Assembly: GCF_002009175.1 (NCBI RefSeq)
Contig: NZ_CP018047.1
Coordinates: forward strand, 558,001 to 622,000
DNA length: 64,000 nt
From: Streptomyces niveus
Lineage (GTDB): Bacteria > Actinomycetota > Actinomycetes > Streptomycetales > Streptomycetaceae
Direction: 5' to 3'
Shown here: positions 40,279 through 48,050 of the stretch, in pieces
Numbering within the stretch: the stretch's first letter is position 1
How the letters are laid out: every line of letters begins with the position of its first letter
Program-made: the position numbers and the translations under genes
Notes under the pieces: model-generated
The model's input: only the letters and a program-made list of their open reading frames with translations
Databases searched by the model: none
What the model was told of the DNA's origin: nothing

Positions 40279-41385
40279 ATGACCGGGATGCAGTTCGGAA
40301 TCTTCACCGTGGGTGATGTGACCCCCGACCCGACCACCGGTGGTGCTCCCACGGAGGCGGAACGTATCCGGGCCACCGTGACCATCGCGCGGAAGGCGGA
40401 GGAGGTCGGCCTCGATGTCTTCGCGACGGGTGAGCACCACAATCCGCCCTTCGTGCCGTCCTCACCCACGACCCTGCTCGGCTACATCGCCGCGCGGACC
40501 GAGCGCATCATCCTGTCGACGTCGACCACGCTGATCACCACGAACGATCCCGTCAAGATCGCCGAGGACTTCAGCGTCCTTCAGCACCTGTCCGGCGGCC
40601 GGACCGATCTGATGCTGGGACGCGGGAACACCGGGCCGGTCTATCCCTGGTTCGGCCAGGACATCCGTCAGGCCGTTCCCCTGACCGTCGAGCACTACGG
40701 CCTGCTGCGGCGGCTGTGGCGTGAGGAAGTGGTGGACTGGGAGGGCGAACTACGTTCGCCCCTCCAGGGCTTCACCCTCGCTCCCCGCCCGCTGGACGGC
40801 ATCCCGCCCTTCGTCTGGCACGGTTCCATCCGCACGCCCGAGATCGCGGAACTGGCCGCCTTCTACGGGGACGGGTTCTTCGCGAACCACATCTTCTGGC
40901 CCCCGTCGCACACCCAGAAGATGGTGGAGACGTACCGGCAGCGCTTCGCGCACTACGGGCACGGCTCGCCGGAGAGCGCCGTCGTCGGCCTCGGCGGACA
41001 GGTGTTCATGCGCCCCAACAGCCAGGACGCGGTCCGCGAGTTCCGGCCCTACTTCGACAACGCGCCGGTGTACGGGCACGGGCCCTCCCTGGAGGAGTTC
41101 AGCTCGCTCACGCCGCTGACGGTCGGCTCCCCTCGACAGGTGATCGACCGGACGCTGGGCTTCCGCGAGTACGCGGGTGACTACCAGCGCCAGTTGTTCC
41201 TCCTGGACCACGCGGGGCTGCCGCTCAAGACCGTGCTGGAGCAGCTGGACCTGCTCGGCGAAGAGGTGGTGCCGGTCCTCCGTAAGGAGTTCGCCGTCGG
41301 CAGGTCCCCGGAAGCGCCGGCGGCCCCCACGCATCAGTCGCTCCTGCGGGAGCGCGACACGCGAGCCGCGAAGGCGAAGCCGTGA
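40279..41385 (+). CDS. CE1758-family luciferase-like monooxygenase
   Basis: A 368-residue flavin-dependent monooxygenase of the bacterial luciferase fold. Segments FGIFTVGDVTPDPTTGG, VFATGEHHNPPFVPSSPTTLLGYIAARTERI, LMLGRGNTGPVYPWFG and PPFVWHGSIRTPEIAELAA are those of the CE1758 subfamily. The reduced FMN would come from the CE1759-type reductase encoded immediately downstream; its start either overlaps the stop (GTGA) or lies 57 bases further. ATG 40279 follows GGGAGG; ATG 40288 is possible. Substrate unknown. Confidence 0.9.
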   Translation: MTGMQFGIFTVGDVTPDPTTGGAPTEAERIRATVTIARKAEEVGLDVFATGEHHNPPFVPSSPTTLLGYIAARTERIILSTSTTLITTNDPVKIAEDFSVLQHLSGGRTDLMLGRGNTGPVYPWFGQDIRQAVPLTVEHYGLLRRLWREEVVDWEGELRSPLQGFTLAPRPLDGIPPFVWHGSIRTPEIAELAAFYGDGFFANHIFWPPSHTQKMVETYRQRFAHYGHGSPESAVVGLGGQVFMRPNSQDAVREFRPYFDNAPVYGHGPSLEEFSSLTPLTVGSPRQVIDRTLGFREYAGDYQRQLFLLDHAGLPLKTVLEQLDLLGEEVVPVLRKEFAVGRSPEAPAAPTHQSLLRERDTRAAKAKP

Positions 41386-41441
41386 CCGGCGGAACGCGGA
41401 ACGCCGACGGAAGCGCCGGACGGAGTGGGGAGTTGGAAGCG

Positions 41442-42062
41442 GTGACGACCAGACTCACGATCATCTCCGGCGGGTTGCGGGAACCGTCGTCGACGCGCAT
41501 GCTCGCCAACCGCCTCGAAGCGTCGGTCCGTACGGAACTCGCCGGCGCCGGGGTCACGGTCGAGTCGTCGTTCGTCGAACTCCGCCCCCTGGGACACGCG
41601 ATCATCGACGCGATGTTCAGCGGATTCCCCTCCCCGCCGCTGGAGGAGGCGTTCGGTACGGTCGCGGACGCCGACGGGGTCATCGCGGTCACCCCGGCGT
41701 TCAACGCCTCGTTCAGCGGACTGTTCAAGTCGTTCTTCGACGTGCTCCCCGAGGAGACGCTGTCGGACATGCCGATCCTCATGGGCGCCACCGGCGGCAC
41801 CGAACGGCACTCCCTCGTCCTCGAACACGCGCTGCGGCCGATGTTCTCGTATCTGCACGCCATCGTGTCGTCGCGTGGTGTCTACGCCGCCACCGACGAC
41901 TTCGGGTCACAGACGAACGGCGCGGTCCTGGGCGAGCGAATCGCGCGAGCGGCGTCCGACTACGCCCGGCTGGTGCGGGGATGCGGCTCACACCACCGGC
42001 GTGATTCCTTCAGCGAGGAAACCGCCGCCATGGAACGGCTTCTCGGCGGCGGCCGGTCCTGA
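41442..42062 (+). CDS. CE1759-family FMN reductase
   Basis: A 206-residue NAD(P)H-dependent FMN reductase with a flavodoxin-like fold: LTIISGGLREPSSTRMLANRL binds the FMN phosphate, VIAVTPAFNASFSGLFKSFFD is the flavin ring loop, and ILMGATGGTERHSLVLEHALRPMFSYLHA matches the CE1759 subfamily that pairs with CE1758 monooxygenases. GTG 41442 gives the family-like start and follows GGGGAG at nine bases; GTG 41382, which overlaps the preceding stop, would add 20 residues without homology and cannot be excluded. Together the two genes form a two-component flavin monooxygenase. Confidence 0.88.
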   Translation: MTTRLTIISGGLREPSSTRMLANRLEASVRTELAGAGVTVESSFVELRPLGHAIIDAMFSGFPSPPLEEAFGTVADADGVIAVTPAFNASFSGLFKSFFDVLPEETLSDMPILMGATGGTERHSLVLEHALRPMFSYLHAIVSSRGVYAATDDFGSQTNGAVLGERIARAASDYARLVRGCGSHHRRDSFSEETAAMERLLGGGRS

Positions 42063-42113
42063 GTCGCGATCTGCCCGGAGCCACGGGTGCGACGGCCAGG
42101 GGTTCGTCCGGGC

Positions 42114-42707
42114 TCAGACAGTGGCTCGGCCCCCGCCGCCCAGGACTCTGGCCGTGAAGGCCGCCAGGTCCGCCCTCATCCGCTCGCGGGGCGTGTGCTC
42201 ACCAACGAGGTGTTCCACGAGGTCGGCGCGGGTGGCGGCGAGCAGCGCGTGAGCGGTGAAGGCGCCGTCGGTGAGACCGGGGATCTGCTCCAGTACGGCC
42301 CGGAGCGTGCCGTGCCACCGCCGGTAGTGCTCGGCGCGGTAGGGGCTGTCGCTGCCCGCCTCCTCCAGCGCCAGGGCGAGATGGCGATTGTCGAGCTTGA
42401 AGCAGAGGACGGCGTCGAGGAGGGCGGGGACGCGCTGGAGCGGCGGGGTGCCGGGCCCCAGCGGCGGCGGCCCCTCCTCGATCGCCTCCCTGATCGGTTC
42501 GAGCCGCGCCTGGTACAGCGTCCGAATGAGGCCGGTGCGGTCGCCGAAGGCGCGGAAGAGGGTCGCCTTGCCGACGCCGGCCGCGACCGCGATGTCGGCC
42601 ATGGTGACGGACTCGGGGTTCGCGCCGCGGGCGAAGAGGTCGTCGGCCGCCGCGAGGACGGCGGCACGGTTGCGGGCCGCGTCCTTGCGGGGCTTGCGCT
42701 CGGTCAT
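42114..42707 (-). CDS. TetR family repressor divergent from SnoaL/NmrA operon (copy 2)
   Basis: A 197-residue regulator with HTH RNRAAVLAAADDLFARGANPESVTMADIAVAAGVGKATLFRAFGDRTGLIRTL (residues about 12-62; recognition helix GVGKATLFRAFGD). The C-terminal domain (LALALEEAGSDSPYRAEHYRRWHGTLRAVLEQ) is helical and cysteine-poor. ATG 42707 follows CGGAGGAA. It is divergent from the SnoaL-like and NmrA-like genes, with two tandem 17-bp palindromes between them. The plan repeats the TetR/NmrA pair at 27.7-29.3 kb, although the proteins are diverged. Confidence 0.9.
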   Translation of the reverse strand: MTERKPRKDAARNRAAVLAAADDLFARGANPESVTMADIAVAAGVGKATLFRAFGDRTGLIRTLYQARLEPIREAIEEGPPPLGPGTPPLQRVPALLDAVLCFKLDNRHLALALEEAGSDSPYRAEHYRRWHGTLRAVLEQIPGLTDGAFTAHALLAATRADLVEHLVGEHTPRERMRADLAAFTARVLGGGGRATV

Positions 42708-42727
42708 GAGGTTCCTCCGGTTGCGAA

Positions 42728-42773
42728 ACGGACCCACGGTCCGTATCGTTCGGGAAGCGGACCCGTGGTCCGT
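42728..42773. promoter_or_regulatory. Two tandem operator palindromes (TetR/NmrA region 2)
   Basis: ACGGACC-CAC-GGTCCGT (42728-42744) is a perfect palindrome, and GCGGACC-CGT-GGTCCGT (42757-42773) matches it apart from the outer base. They are 29 bases apart and each is followed by ATCGT. After the second, CCGTATCGTAC reads as a -10 region toward the gene at 42795. The same undecamer lies between the operators of region 1 (28.3 kb). Confidence 0.8.
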
Positions 42774-42794
42774 ATCGTACTGGACGGAGCGCTC

Positions 42795-43229
42795 ATGCCC
42801 ACGAACACGAGCAAGGACACGGCCCCGGCGGACCTGTACCGCCACGGTCTGCGGCTGCTGCTGGACAAGGACATCACCGGGTGGGTCGACCTCTGGGACG
42901 ACGAGGGAGTGTTCGAGTTCCCGTTCGCTCCCGCGGGTTGGCCGAAGCGGCTGGAGGGCAAGGCCGCGGTCGGTGACTACATGCGCGGATATCCCGACCA
43001 CATCGACCTCCACGACTTCCCCTCCGTGGAGATCCACCGGACCACCGCCGCGGAGACCATCGTGGTCGAGATGCGCGGCGTGGGGCGTCTGGTGGAGACC
43101 GGCGGGCCCTTCGACATGACCTACATCGCCGTGGTGACCTTCAGGAACGGCCTGATCACCCACTACCGCGACTACTGGAACCCCCTCGCCGTCCAGGACC
43201 CCGCGAGCGACTTCACGAGGAAGAGCTGA
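42795..43229 (+). CDS. SnoaL/NTF2-like protein
   Basis: A 144-residue protein of the NTF2-like/SnoaL cone fold: DLYRHGLRLLLDKDITGWVDLWDDEGVFEFPFAP, then LEGKAAVGDYMRGYPDHIDL and the C-terminal strands GRLVETGGPFDMTYIAVVTFRNGLITHYRDYWNPLAV. The family includes polyketide cyclases, isomerases and dehalogenase-like enzymes and ligand carriers. A catalytic dyad cannot be picked safely. ATG 42795 follows GGAG. It is the first gene after the tandem operators and is followed seven bases later by the NmrA-like gene, so the two form an operon. Confidence 0.87.
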   Translation: MPTNTSKDTAPADLYRHGLRLLLDKDITGWVDLWDDEGVFEFPFAPAGWPKRLEGKAAVGDYMRGYPDHIDLHDFPSVEIHRTTAAETIVVEMRGVGRLVETGGPFDMTYIAVVTFRNGLITHYRDYWNPLAVQDPASDFTRKS

Positions 43230-43236
43230 AGCACTG

Positions 43237-44091
43237 ATGACCACTCCCGGCACGACCCTGGTCATCGGGGCCACCGGTACCACCGGAAGCCGCGTCGCCT
43301 CCCGGCTCGCCGCGGGCGGGCACCGCGCCAAGGCCGCCGGCCGACGCGCGAGCACCGTGGCCGGCGCGCGGTCCGTCCGCTTCGACTGGGCCGACCCCAC
43401 GACATTCGACGAAGCCCTGAGCGGCACGGACCGGGTCTATCTCGTACCGCCGATCGGCTCCTCGGAGCCGGCCGCCGTCATGCTGCCCTTCCTGGAGCGG
43501 GCCCGTACGGCCGGTGTGCGCCGCGCGGTGCTGCTCAGCTCGTCGGCGATCCCCGCAGGCGGCCCGGCCACGGGGCGGATCCACGAGGCGCTGCCCGGTC
43601 TGTTCGACGAATGGGCGGTGCTGCGGCCCTCGTGGTTCATGCAGAACTTCACCGGCGGCCACCCGCACGCGCGGAGCATCCGGGCGGACGGGACCGTGTC
43701 GACGGCGACCGGTGCGGGCCGGGTGGGATTCGTCGACGCGGACGACATCGCCGCCGTGGCCGTACACGCGCTGACCGACGACCGGGCCCCGAACACCGAT
43801 CTGGTCATCACCGGCCCGCAGGCGCTGAGTTACGGCGACATCGCCGCCGTCGTCACCGAGGTCACGGGCCGGCCGGTCACCCACCGGCAGCTGTCGTACG
43901 AGCAGATGCGTGACCACCTGGCGTCCGCGATGCCCGTCGAGTTCGCCGCGATGCTCGCCGGCCTGGACCGCGCGATCGCCGAGGGCTCCGAGGACCGCAC
44001 CACCGACACGGTCCACCGGCTGACGGGCCGCCCGCCGGGCACCTTCCGCGCTTTCGCGGAGCGGGAGTTGACCGCGACCGCGCCGAACTGA
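43237..44091 (+). CDS. NmrA-like NAD(P)-binding oxidoreductase (copy 2)
   Basis: A 284-residue atypical SDR. The cofactor loop is TLVIGATGTTGSRVASRLAAGGHRAKAAGRR, basic enough for NADP(H). Then RVYLVPPIGSSEPAAVMLPFLERARTAGVRRAVLLSSS and VLRPSWFMQNFTGGHPHARSI, as in ergot-alkaloid-type or NmrA-like reductases. The YxxxK catalytic pair is absent. Cotranscribed with the SnoaL-like gene under the divergent TetR. A relative with about the same fold but different sequence lies at 28404. Confidence 0.88.
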   Translation: MTTPGTTLVIGATGTTGSRVASRLAAGGHRAKAAGRRASTVAGARSVRFDWADPTTFDEALSGTDRVYLVPPIGSSEPAAVMLPFLERARTAGVRRAVLLSSSAIPAGGPATGRIHEALPGLFDEWAVLRPSWFMQNFTGGHPHARSIRADGTVSTATGAGRVGFVDADDIAAVAVHALTDDRAPNTDLVITGPQALSYGDIAAVVTEVTGRPVTHRQLSYEQMRDHLASAMPVEFAAMLAGLDRAIAEGSEDRTTDTVHRLTGRPPGTFRAFAERELTATAPN

Positions 44092-44119
44092 CCCCGGCGG
44101 GCCGTTCGGCGGCGCTCGA

Positions 44120-44887
44120 TCAGACGCGCGGGCCGAGGAACAGGCCGCCCGTCGCGTCGATGACCTGGCCGGTGATCCAGCGTGCGGCGTCGGAGGCGAG
44201 GAACGCGACCACGTCGGCCACGTCGTCGGGCCCGCCCAGCCGGTCGAGCGCCGTCAGTCCCGTGATGAGTTCGGGCACGCCCGGCCCGTCGAAGGACGAT
44301 CCGTTCGTCGCCGTCAGGGTGGCGCCGGGAGCGACCGCGTTCACCGTGATTCCCCGGACTCCCAACTCGTTGGCCAACGTCATGCTCATCGTCTCGACCG
44401 CGCCCTTCGTCATGGCGAAGGACGTCTGCGTCGCGTTGGCCATCCGGGTCGCCACGGACGAGAGCGTGATGATGCGGCCACCGTCGCGGAGGAGGGGCAA
44501 GGCCCGCTGGATGATGAAGTACGGCGCCCGCACGTTCACCGCGAAGAGATGGTCGAACTCCGCCCGCGTCGTGACGCCGAGCCGGCCGGCGGGCACGGCC
44601 GCCGCGTTGTTGACGAGAATGTCGAGCGGCCGCCCGGCGAGGCCCGCCTCGACTCCCGCGAACAGCGTCTCGACGTCGTCGTCCACGCCCAGTTCCGCGC
44701 CCACTGCGAACGCGGTTCCACCGTCGCGTTCGATCGCTTCGACCGTCGCCGTCGCCCCGCCCTTGTCCGTGCCGTAGTGCACGACGACCGTCGCCCCCTT
44801 CGCCGCGAGCCGGGCCGCGATCGCCTGCCCGATACCGCGTGACGCCCCCGTCACCAGAGCTGTCCTGCCGGTCAGATCATCACTCAT
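44120..44887 (-). CDS. Short-chain dehydrogenase with Tyr-to-Phe change at the active site
   Basis: A 255-residue classical SDR. Cofactor motif TGASRGIGQAIAARL (residues 13-27), structural NNAAAVPAG (93-101), the serine segment ITLSSVATRM (Ser143/144), and the normal active-site lysine Lys161. At position 157, where SDRs have the catalytic tyrosine of YxxxK, the sequence reads SFAMTK: Phe157 (codon TTC). Tail TGQVIDATGGLFLG is standard. The protein should bind NAD(P) but may lack dehydrogenase activity or work by another proton path. ATG 44887 is 18 bases from the first of three operator copies shared with the divergent TetR. Confidence 0.92.
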   Translation of the reverse strand: MSDDLTGRTALVTGASRGIGQAIAARLAAKGATVVVHYGTDKGGATATVEAIERDGGTAFAVGAELGVDDDVETLFAGVEAGLAGRPLDILVNNAAAVPAGRLGVTTRAEFDHLFAVNVRAPYFIIQRALPLLRDGGRIITLSSVATRMANATQTSFAMTKGAVETMSMTLANELGVRGITVNAVAPGATLTATNGSSFDGPGVPELITGLTALDRLGGPDDVADVVAFLASDAARWITGQVIDATGGLFLGPRV

Positions 44888-44904
44888 GACAACCACCCCA
44901 TTCC

Positions 44905-44953
44905 GGTAGCGACTACCAACCTGGTAGTGACTACCACTGCGGTAGTGTCTACC
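44905..44953. repeat. Three operator palindromes at 18-bp spacing
   Basis: GGTAGCGACTACC (44905-44917), GGTAGTGACTACC (44923-44935) and GGTAGTGTCTACC (44941-44953) share the form GGTAG-NGN-CTACC with perfect 5-bp arms. The period is exactly 18 bases. The array fills nearly the whole 68-base region between the SDR ATG (44887) and the TetR GTG (44956), whose start lies two bases after the third copy. Expected to bind the TetR cooperatively and shut off both genes. Confidence 0.85.
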
Positions 44954-44955
44954 AT

Positions 44956-45606
44956 GTGACGGACCAGCACTCAACCTTGCGGGCGCAGCGACGATCCGAG
45001 ACGCAGCGCATGATTCAGGCGCACGCGGTGCGGCTGTTCACGGAGCGCGGTTACGACGCCACGGCCGTGACCGACGTCGCCGAGGCGGCGGGCGTCTCGC
45101 CCATGACCGTCTACCGGCACTTCCCCACCAAGGAGGACCTCGTCCTCTTCGACCAGAACGGCAGGATCGTCGGCGAGCGGATCGCCGCGTCGTCCGCCGC
45201 GCAGCACCTGGTCCGCCGGATCGGCAACGCGCTCATCGAATCGGCCACGACCTTGACGGGCGGCGCCCACGGGGACAGTCCGACGGCGGACGAACGATTC
45301 CTGCTCGCCCGCCTCCGCCTCATGATCTCGACACCCGCCCTGCGCGCCAAGCACCTGGACAACCAGTACGTCCTCCAGCGGGCGATCGTCGACGGCCTCG
45401 GCGACGAGGCCGACGATCCCGACACCCTGTTCCACACCCAGGCGGCGGCGAGCGCGTGCCTGGCCGCGATGCACACGGCGGTGATGCGCTGGGCCGAGGA
45501 CAACGGAAGAACGGACCTGCCCGCCCTGATCACCCAGGCGTTCACCGCCACGTTCGGCGCCAGCGTCTTCGGCGACGGCGCCGCCGTTGACGGCGGGCAA
45601 CCCTAG
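44956..45606 (+). CDS. TetR family repressor of the SDR gene
   Basis: A 216-residue regulator. HTH region SETQRMIQAHAVRLFTERGYDATAVTDVAEAAGVSPMTVYRHFPTKEDLVLF (recognition helix SPMTVYRHFPTKED). The C-terminal domain has a MftR-like/acyl-CoA-type pattern (LLARLRLMISTPALRAKHLDNQYVLQRAI). GTG 44956 is the only reasonable start, because ATG 44954 is followed at once by TGA; there is no ribosome site and the third operator abuts it, so translation is probably leaderless or initiates weakly. The stop TAG overlaps the stop of the convergent esterase-like gene in CTAG (45603-45606). Confidence 0.9.
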   Translation: MTDQHSTLRAQRRSETQRMIQAHAVRLFTERGYDATAVTDVAEAAGVSPMTVYRHFPTKEDLVLFDQNGRIVGERIAASSAAQHLVRRIGNALIESATTLTGGAHGDSPTADERFLLARLRLMISTPALRAKHLDNQYVLQRAIVDGLGDEADDPDTLFHTQAAASACLAAMHTAVMRWAEDNGRTDLPALITQAFTATFGASVFGDGAAVDGGQP

Positions 45607-46811
45607 ATCGTGTTCTGCGGAACGTCCTTCAGGAACACGATCCCGTCCATCGAGGGCAGATGCGCCGGGTGGAGTGGGAAGTAGCCGAAGTAGGGGGACA
45701 CCCGTGGAACGACCGGTGTGTCGGTGAGGGCGGTGGTCAGGTGGGTGGGGTCGATGAGGCAGGGGTTCTCGGGGAGCGCGTACAGGACTCCTTCGAGGGT
45801 GTCCGGCGGCGGGGCGTCCACTCCCTGGTGGTGCATCGTGCCGATGCCCATGGCCAGGAAGGCGTACTCCTCGCCCAGGCGGGCGCTCACGATCGCGCCG
45901 GCGCTCCACCATTCCAGCCGCATGTCTCCCATCCGCATCGAGCTGATGTCCCTCTGGAGATGGGCGTTGTGGGCATGGACCAGCACCGGGCCGCGCTCGG
46001 CGAGGGCGAGGAGGTTGTCGGCCATCATCTGGTCCCGTACGCCGACCAGCCGCGTCATACGGCCCGGTGAGGTGTCGGCCATCCAGAAGTGGTAGCGCAG
46101 CAGGCCGAGGGCGGTCCGTCCGTACAGGCGCGCGCGGTCCCAGTCGTCCCGTGAGGTCGCCCTGATCAGGTGGGGCGTCCGCTCGTCGAACAGTGACGCC
46201 AGATCGTCGGCGAGCACCCGCAGTTCGTACGCCTCGGCCGACTCCCCGGCGGACGCGGCCGGGTCCATCATCGCGGCCGGATCGGTCCACCGGTCGTCGG
46301 CTCCGAGCAGGCGGTCGAGCGTCTCCGCCGTGCAGGGCAGCAGATCCGGGTCCACTTCGGCCGACAGGTAGTCGTGGAGTGCGGTGAGGGCCTGCCGGGG
46401 GCTCGCGGCGCCGGTGATCTCCAGCGGGCCGTCGAAGCCGGCGAAGCGCACCTGCTCGGACGCGGGCCGGCCGTCGTTGTACGCGCGTGCCCAGCGCACG
46501 AGTTCGCGGTTGGCCGCGGACGCGCCGAACTCGTGGCTGAACCCGTGCTCCATGGCCTCGTCGATGGTGCCCTTGCCCGAGGTGACGTAATCGTCCACGA
46601 CCAAGCCCATCAGGCAGTCGCTCTCGATCGCAATCGTCCGGTAGCCCTCCTGCTCGACGAGTTGACGGAACAACTCGTTGCGCAGGTCGAGCGGAGTGTC
46701 CACACCATGGGTGGGCTCGCCGAGGGCGAGCACCCGAGGCCGGGACGGAAGCAGCTTCATGACGGCGGCGGCGTCGACGGCTCGGGCGATGTCTTTGCTG
46801 TCAGTGACCAT
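45603..46811 (-). CDS. Erythromycin esterase family protein
   Basis: A 402-residue enzyme of the EreA/EreB-like superfamily. Family segments are LALGEPTHGVDTPLDLRNELFRQLVEQEGYRTIAIES, where glutamate and histidine of GEPTHG are the proposed catalytic residues, DYVTSGKGTIDEAMEHGFSHEFGASAANRELVRW, and HNAHLQRDISS. Many members are not true macrolide esterases, so substrate is open. ATG 46811 has GAAGG just upstream. It is divergent from a double-HTH MerR regulator with a perfect palindrome (46815-46832) beginning four bases upstream of the start. The two stops at 45603-45606 overlap convergently with TetR. Confidence 0.9.
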   Translation of the reverse strand: MVTDSKDIARAVDAAAVMKLLPSRPRVLALGEPTHGVDTPLDLRNELFRQLVEQEGYRTIAIESDCLMGLVVDDYVTSGKGTIDEAMEHGFSHEFGASAANRELVRWARAYNDGRPASEQVRFAGFDGPLEITGAASPRQALTALHDYLSAEVDPDLLPCTAETLDRLLGADDRWTDPAAMMDPAASAGESAEAYELRVLADDLASLFDERTPHLIRATSRDDWDRARLYGRTALGLLRYHFWMADTSPGRMTRLVGVRDQMMADNLLALAERGPVLVHAHNAHLQRDISSMRMGDMRLEWWSAGAIVSARLGEEYAFLAMGIGTMHHQGVDAPPPDTLEGVLYALPENPCLIDPTHLTTALTDTPVVPRVSPYFGYFPLHPAHLPSMDGIVFLKDVPQNTI

Positions 46812-46814
46812 GCC

Positions 46815-46832
46815 TTCAACGGTATCGTTGAA
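46815..46832. promoter_or_regulatory. Perfect palindrome between esterase-like and MerR genes
   Basis: TTCAACG and CGTTGAA are perfect 7-bp arms around GTAT. The site begins four bases upstream of the esterase ATG (46811), within the 49-base divergent region. The adjacent MerR-type protein is the obvious binder; occupancy here would block the esterase ribosome site or promoter. Confidence 0.7.
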
Positions 46833-46860
46833 CTGCCGGCTGAAACTTTGCCGCGATATC

Positions 46861-47607
46861 ATGGGGCTCGTGGCAACAAACCCTCAAAGCGCCAGACAGC
46901 TCAGGCCGATCGACCTGGCGCGTCGGCACGGTCTGTCCGCACAGGCGGTCAGGAACTACGAGGAAGCCGGCATCCTGCCGGCCGCCGGTCGCACACCGCA
47001 CGGTTACCGCACCTATACACCGCTGCACGCGCTGGCTCTCGCGGCGTTCCTCGCCCTGGTGCCGGGACATGGCCACGCCACGGCGACGTCGATCATGCGG
47101 GCCGTGAACGAGGGTGAGATGGACGAGGCGTTCCGCCTCATCGACGAGAGTCACGCCCAGTCGCTGGACGACCGTCGGACTCTCCGGGCCGTGGAGAACG
47201 CCCTACGGGATCTGGGGTCCGCGACGGCACCCGCGACGGCGCCGGAACGCCGTGCGGCGACCGGCGGCATGTTCATCGGGCCGCTGGCGGACGAGCTGGG
47301 AATCCGGCCCGCGACCCTGCGCAAATGGGAGCGCGCCGGGCTGGTGCAGCCGCGCCGCGACCCCCTGACCGGGTACCGCGTCTACGACGAGGCGGATGTA
47401 CGGGACGCCCAACTGGCCCACCAACTCAGGCGCGGTGGCTATCTGTTGGAGCAGATCGCCCCGCTGATCGCCCAGGTACGCGCGGCCGGCGGGCTGGAGC
47501 CGCTGGAGGCCGCGCTGCACGACTGGCGCGCCCGGCTGTCCGCCCGCGCGCTGGCGATGCTGAGCGGGGCCGCCGAGCTGGAGACGTACCTGGCCGAGCG
47601 CGGCTGA
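46861..47607 (+). CDS. MerR-superfamily regulator with two HTH domains (TioE-like)
   Basis: A 248-residue protein with two MerR-type winged helices. The first (residues about 14-80: LRPIDLARRHGLSAQAVRNYEEAGILPAAGRTPHGYRTY) is followed by a helical region with repeated DDRRTLRAVENAL; the second is at about residues 140-205 (IGPLADELGIRPATLRKWERAGLVQPRRDPLTGYRVYDEADVRDAQL). This tandem layout is the TioE family. A C-terminal helical tail follows. Start is uncertain between ATG 46861 and GTG 46870; neither has a good ribosome site. It is divergent from the erythromycin-esterase-like gene over a perfect palindrome, pointing to control of it. Confidence 0.88.
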   Translation: MGLVATNPQSARQLRPIDLARRHGLSAQAVRNYEEAGILPAAGRTPHGYRTYTPLHALALAAFLALVPGHGHATATSIMRAVNEGEMDEAFRLIDESHAQSLDDRRTLRAVENALRDLGSATAPATAPERRAATGGMFIGPLADELGIRPATLRKWERAGLVQPRRDPLTGYRVYDEADVRDAQLAHQLRRGGYLLEQIAPLIAQVRAAGGLEPLEAALHDWRARLSARALAMLSGAAELETYLAERG

Positions 47608-47684
47608 TACCTCGGCGGGCGGAGAGCCGGCCGTCGCGAGACAGCGCAGCTGCCGGAATCTGTTGATCCGGCGCCCGCTTCCGG

Positions 47685-48050
47685 TCAGGTGCGGCCGGGG
47701 CGCTCCTCCCGCTCACCCGCTTCGGCGACGCGCTTGATGTTCGCCAGGCGCCGGTCCCAGTCGACCGCGAGCGCGGCCATCCAGCGGGCCGTCGCGTCCA
47801 GCGCGGCGGGCCGGACCGCGTACCGCACCTCGCGTCCGACCCGGCCGCCCGAGACCAGTCCGGCGGCGTCCAGGACCGCGAGGTGTTTGACCACCGCCTG
47901 CCGCGAGACGGGAAGCTGTGCGGCGAGCGTGGTCGCGGTGATCTCGCCCTGCGCGGCGAGGAGTTCGAGCAGCTGACGTCGGGTCGGGTCGGCGAGCGCC
48001 ACCAGCACGCTGTCGACGGCCTCGCCCGCGTCCCGGTGTATGTCCGTCAC
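47685..48050 (-). CDS. ArsR family regulator
   Basis: A 121-residue winged-helix repressor: VALADPTRRQLLELLAAQGEITATTLAAQLPVSRQAVVKHLAVLDAAGLVSGGRVGREVRYAVRPAALDAT. It lacks the metal-binding ELCVCDL motif and so belongs to the group that pairs with SRPBCC proteins. GTG 48050 overlaps the SRPBCC stop (GTGA), so it is translated after it. Two palindromes upstream of the operon (48518-48570) are its likely operators. Confidence 0.92.
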   Translation of the reverse strand: MTDIHRDAGEAVDSVLVALADPTRRQLLELLAAQGEITATTLAAQLPVSRQAVVKHLAVLDAAGLVSGGRVGREVRYAVRPAALDATARWMAALAVDWDRRLANIKRVAEAGEREERPGRT

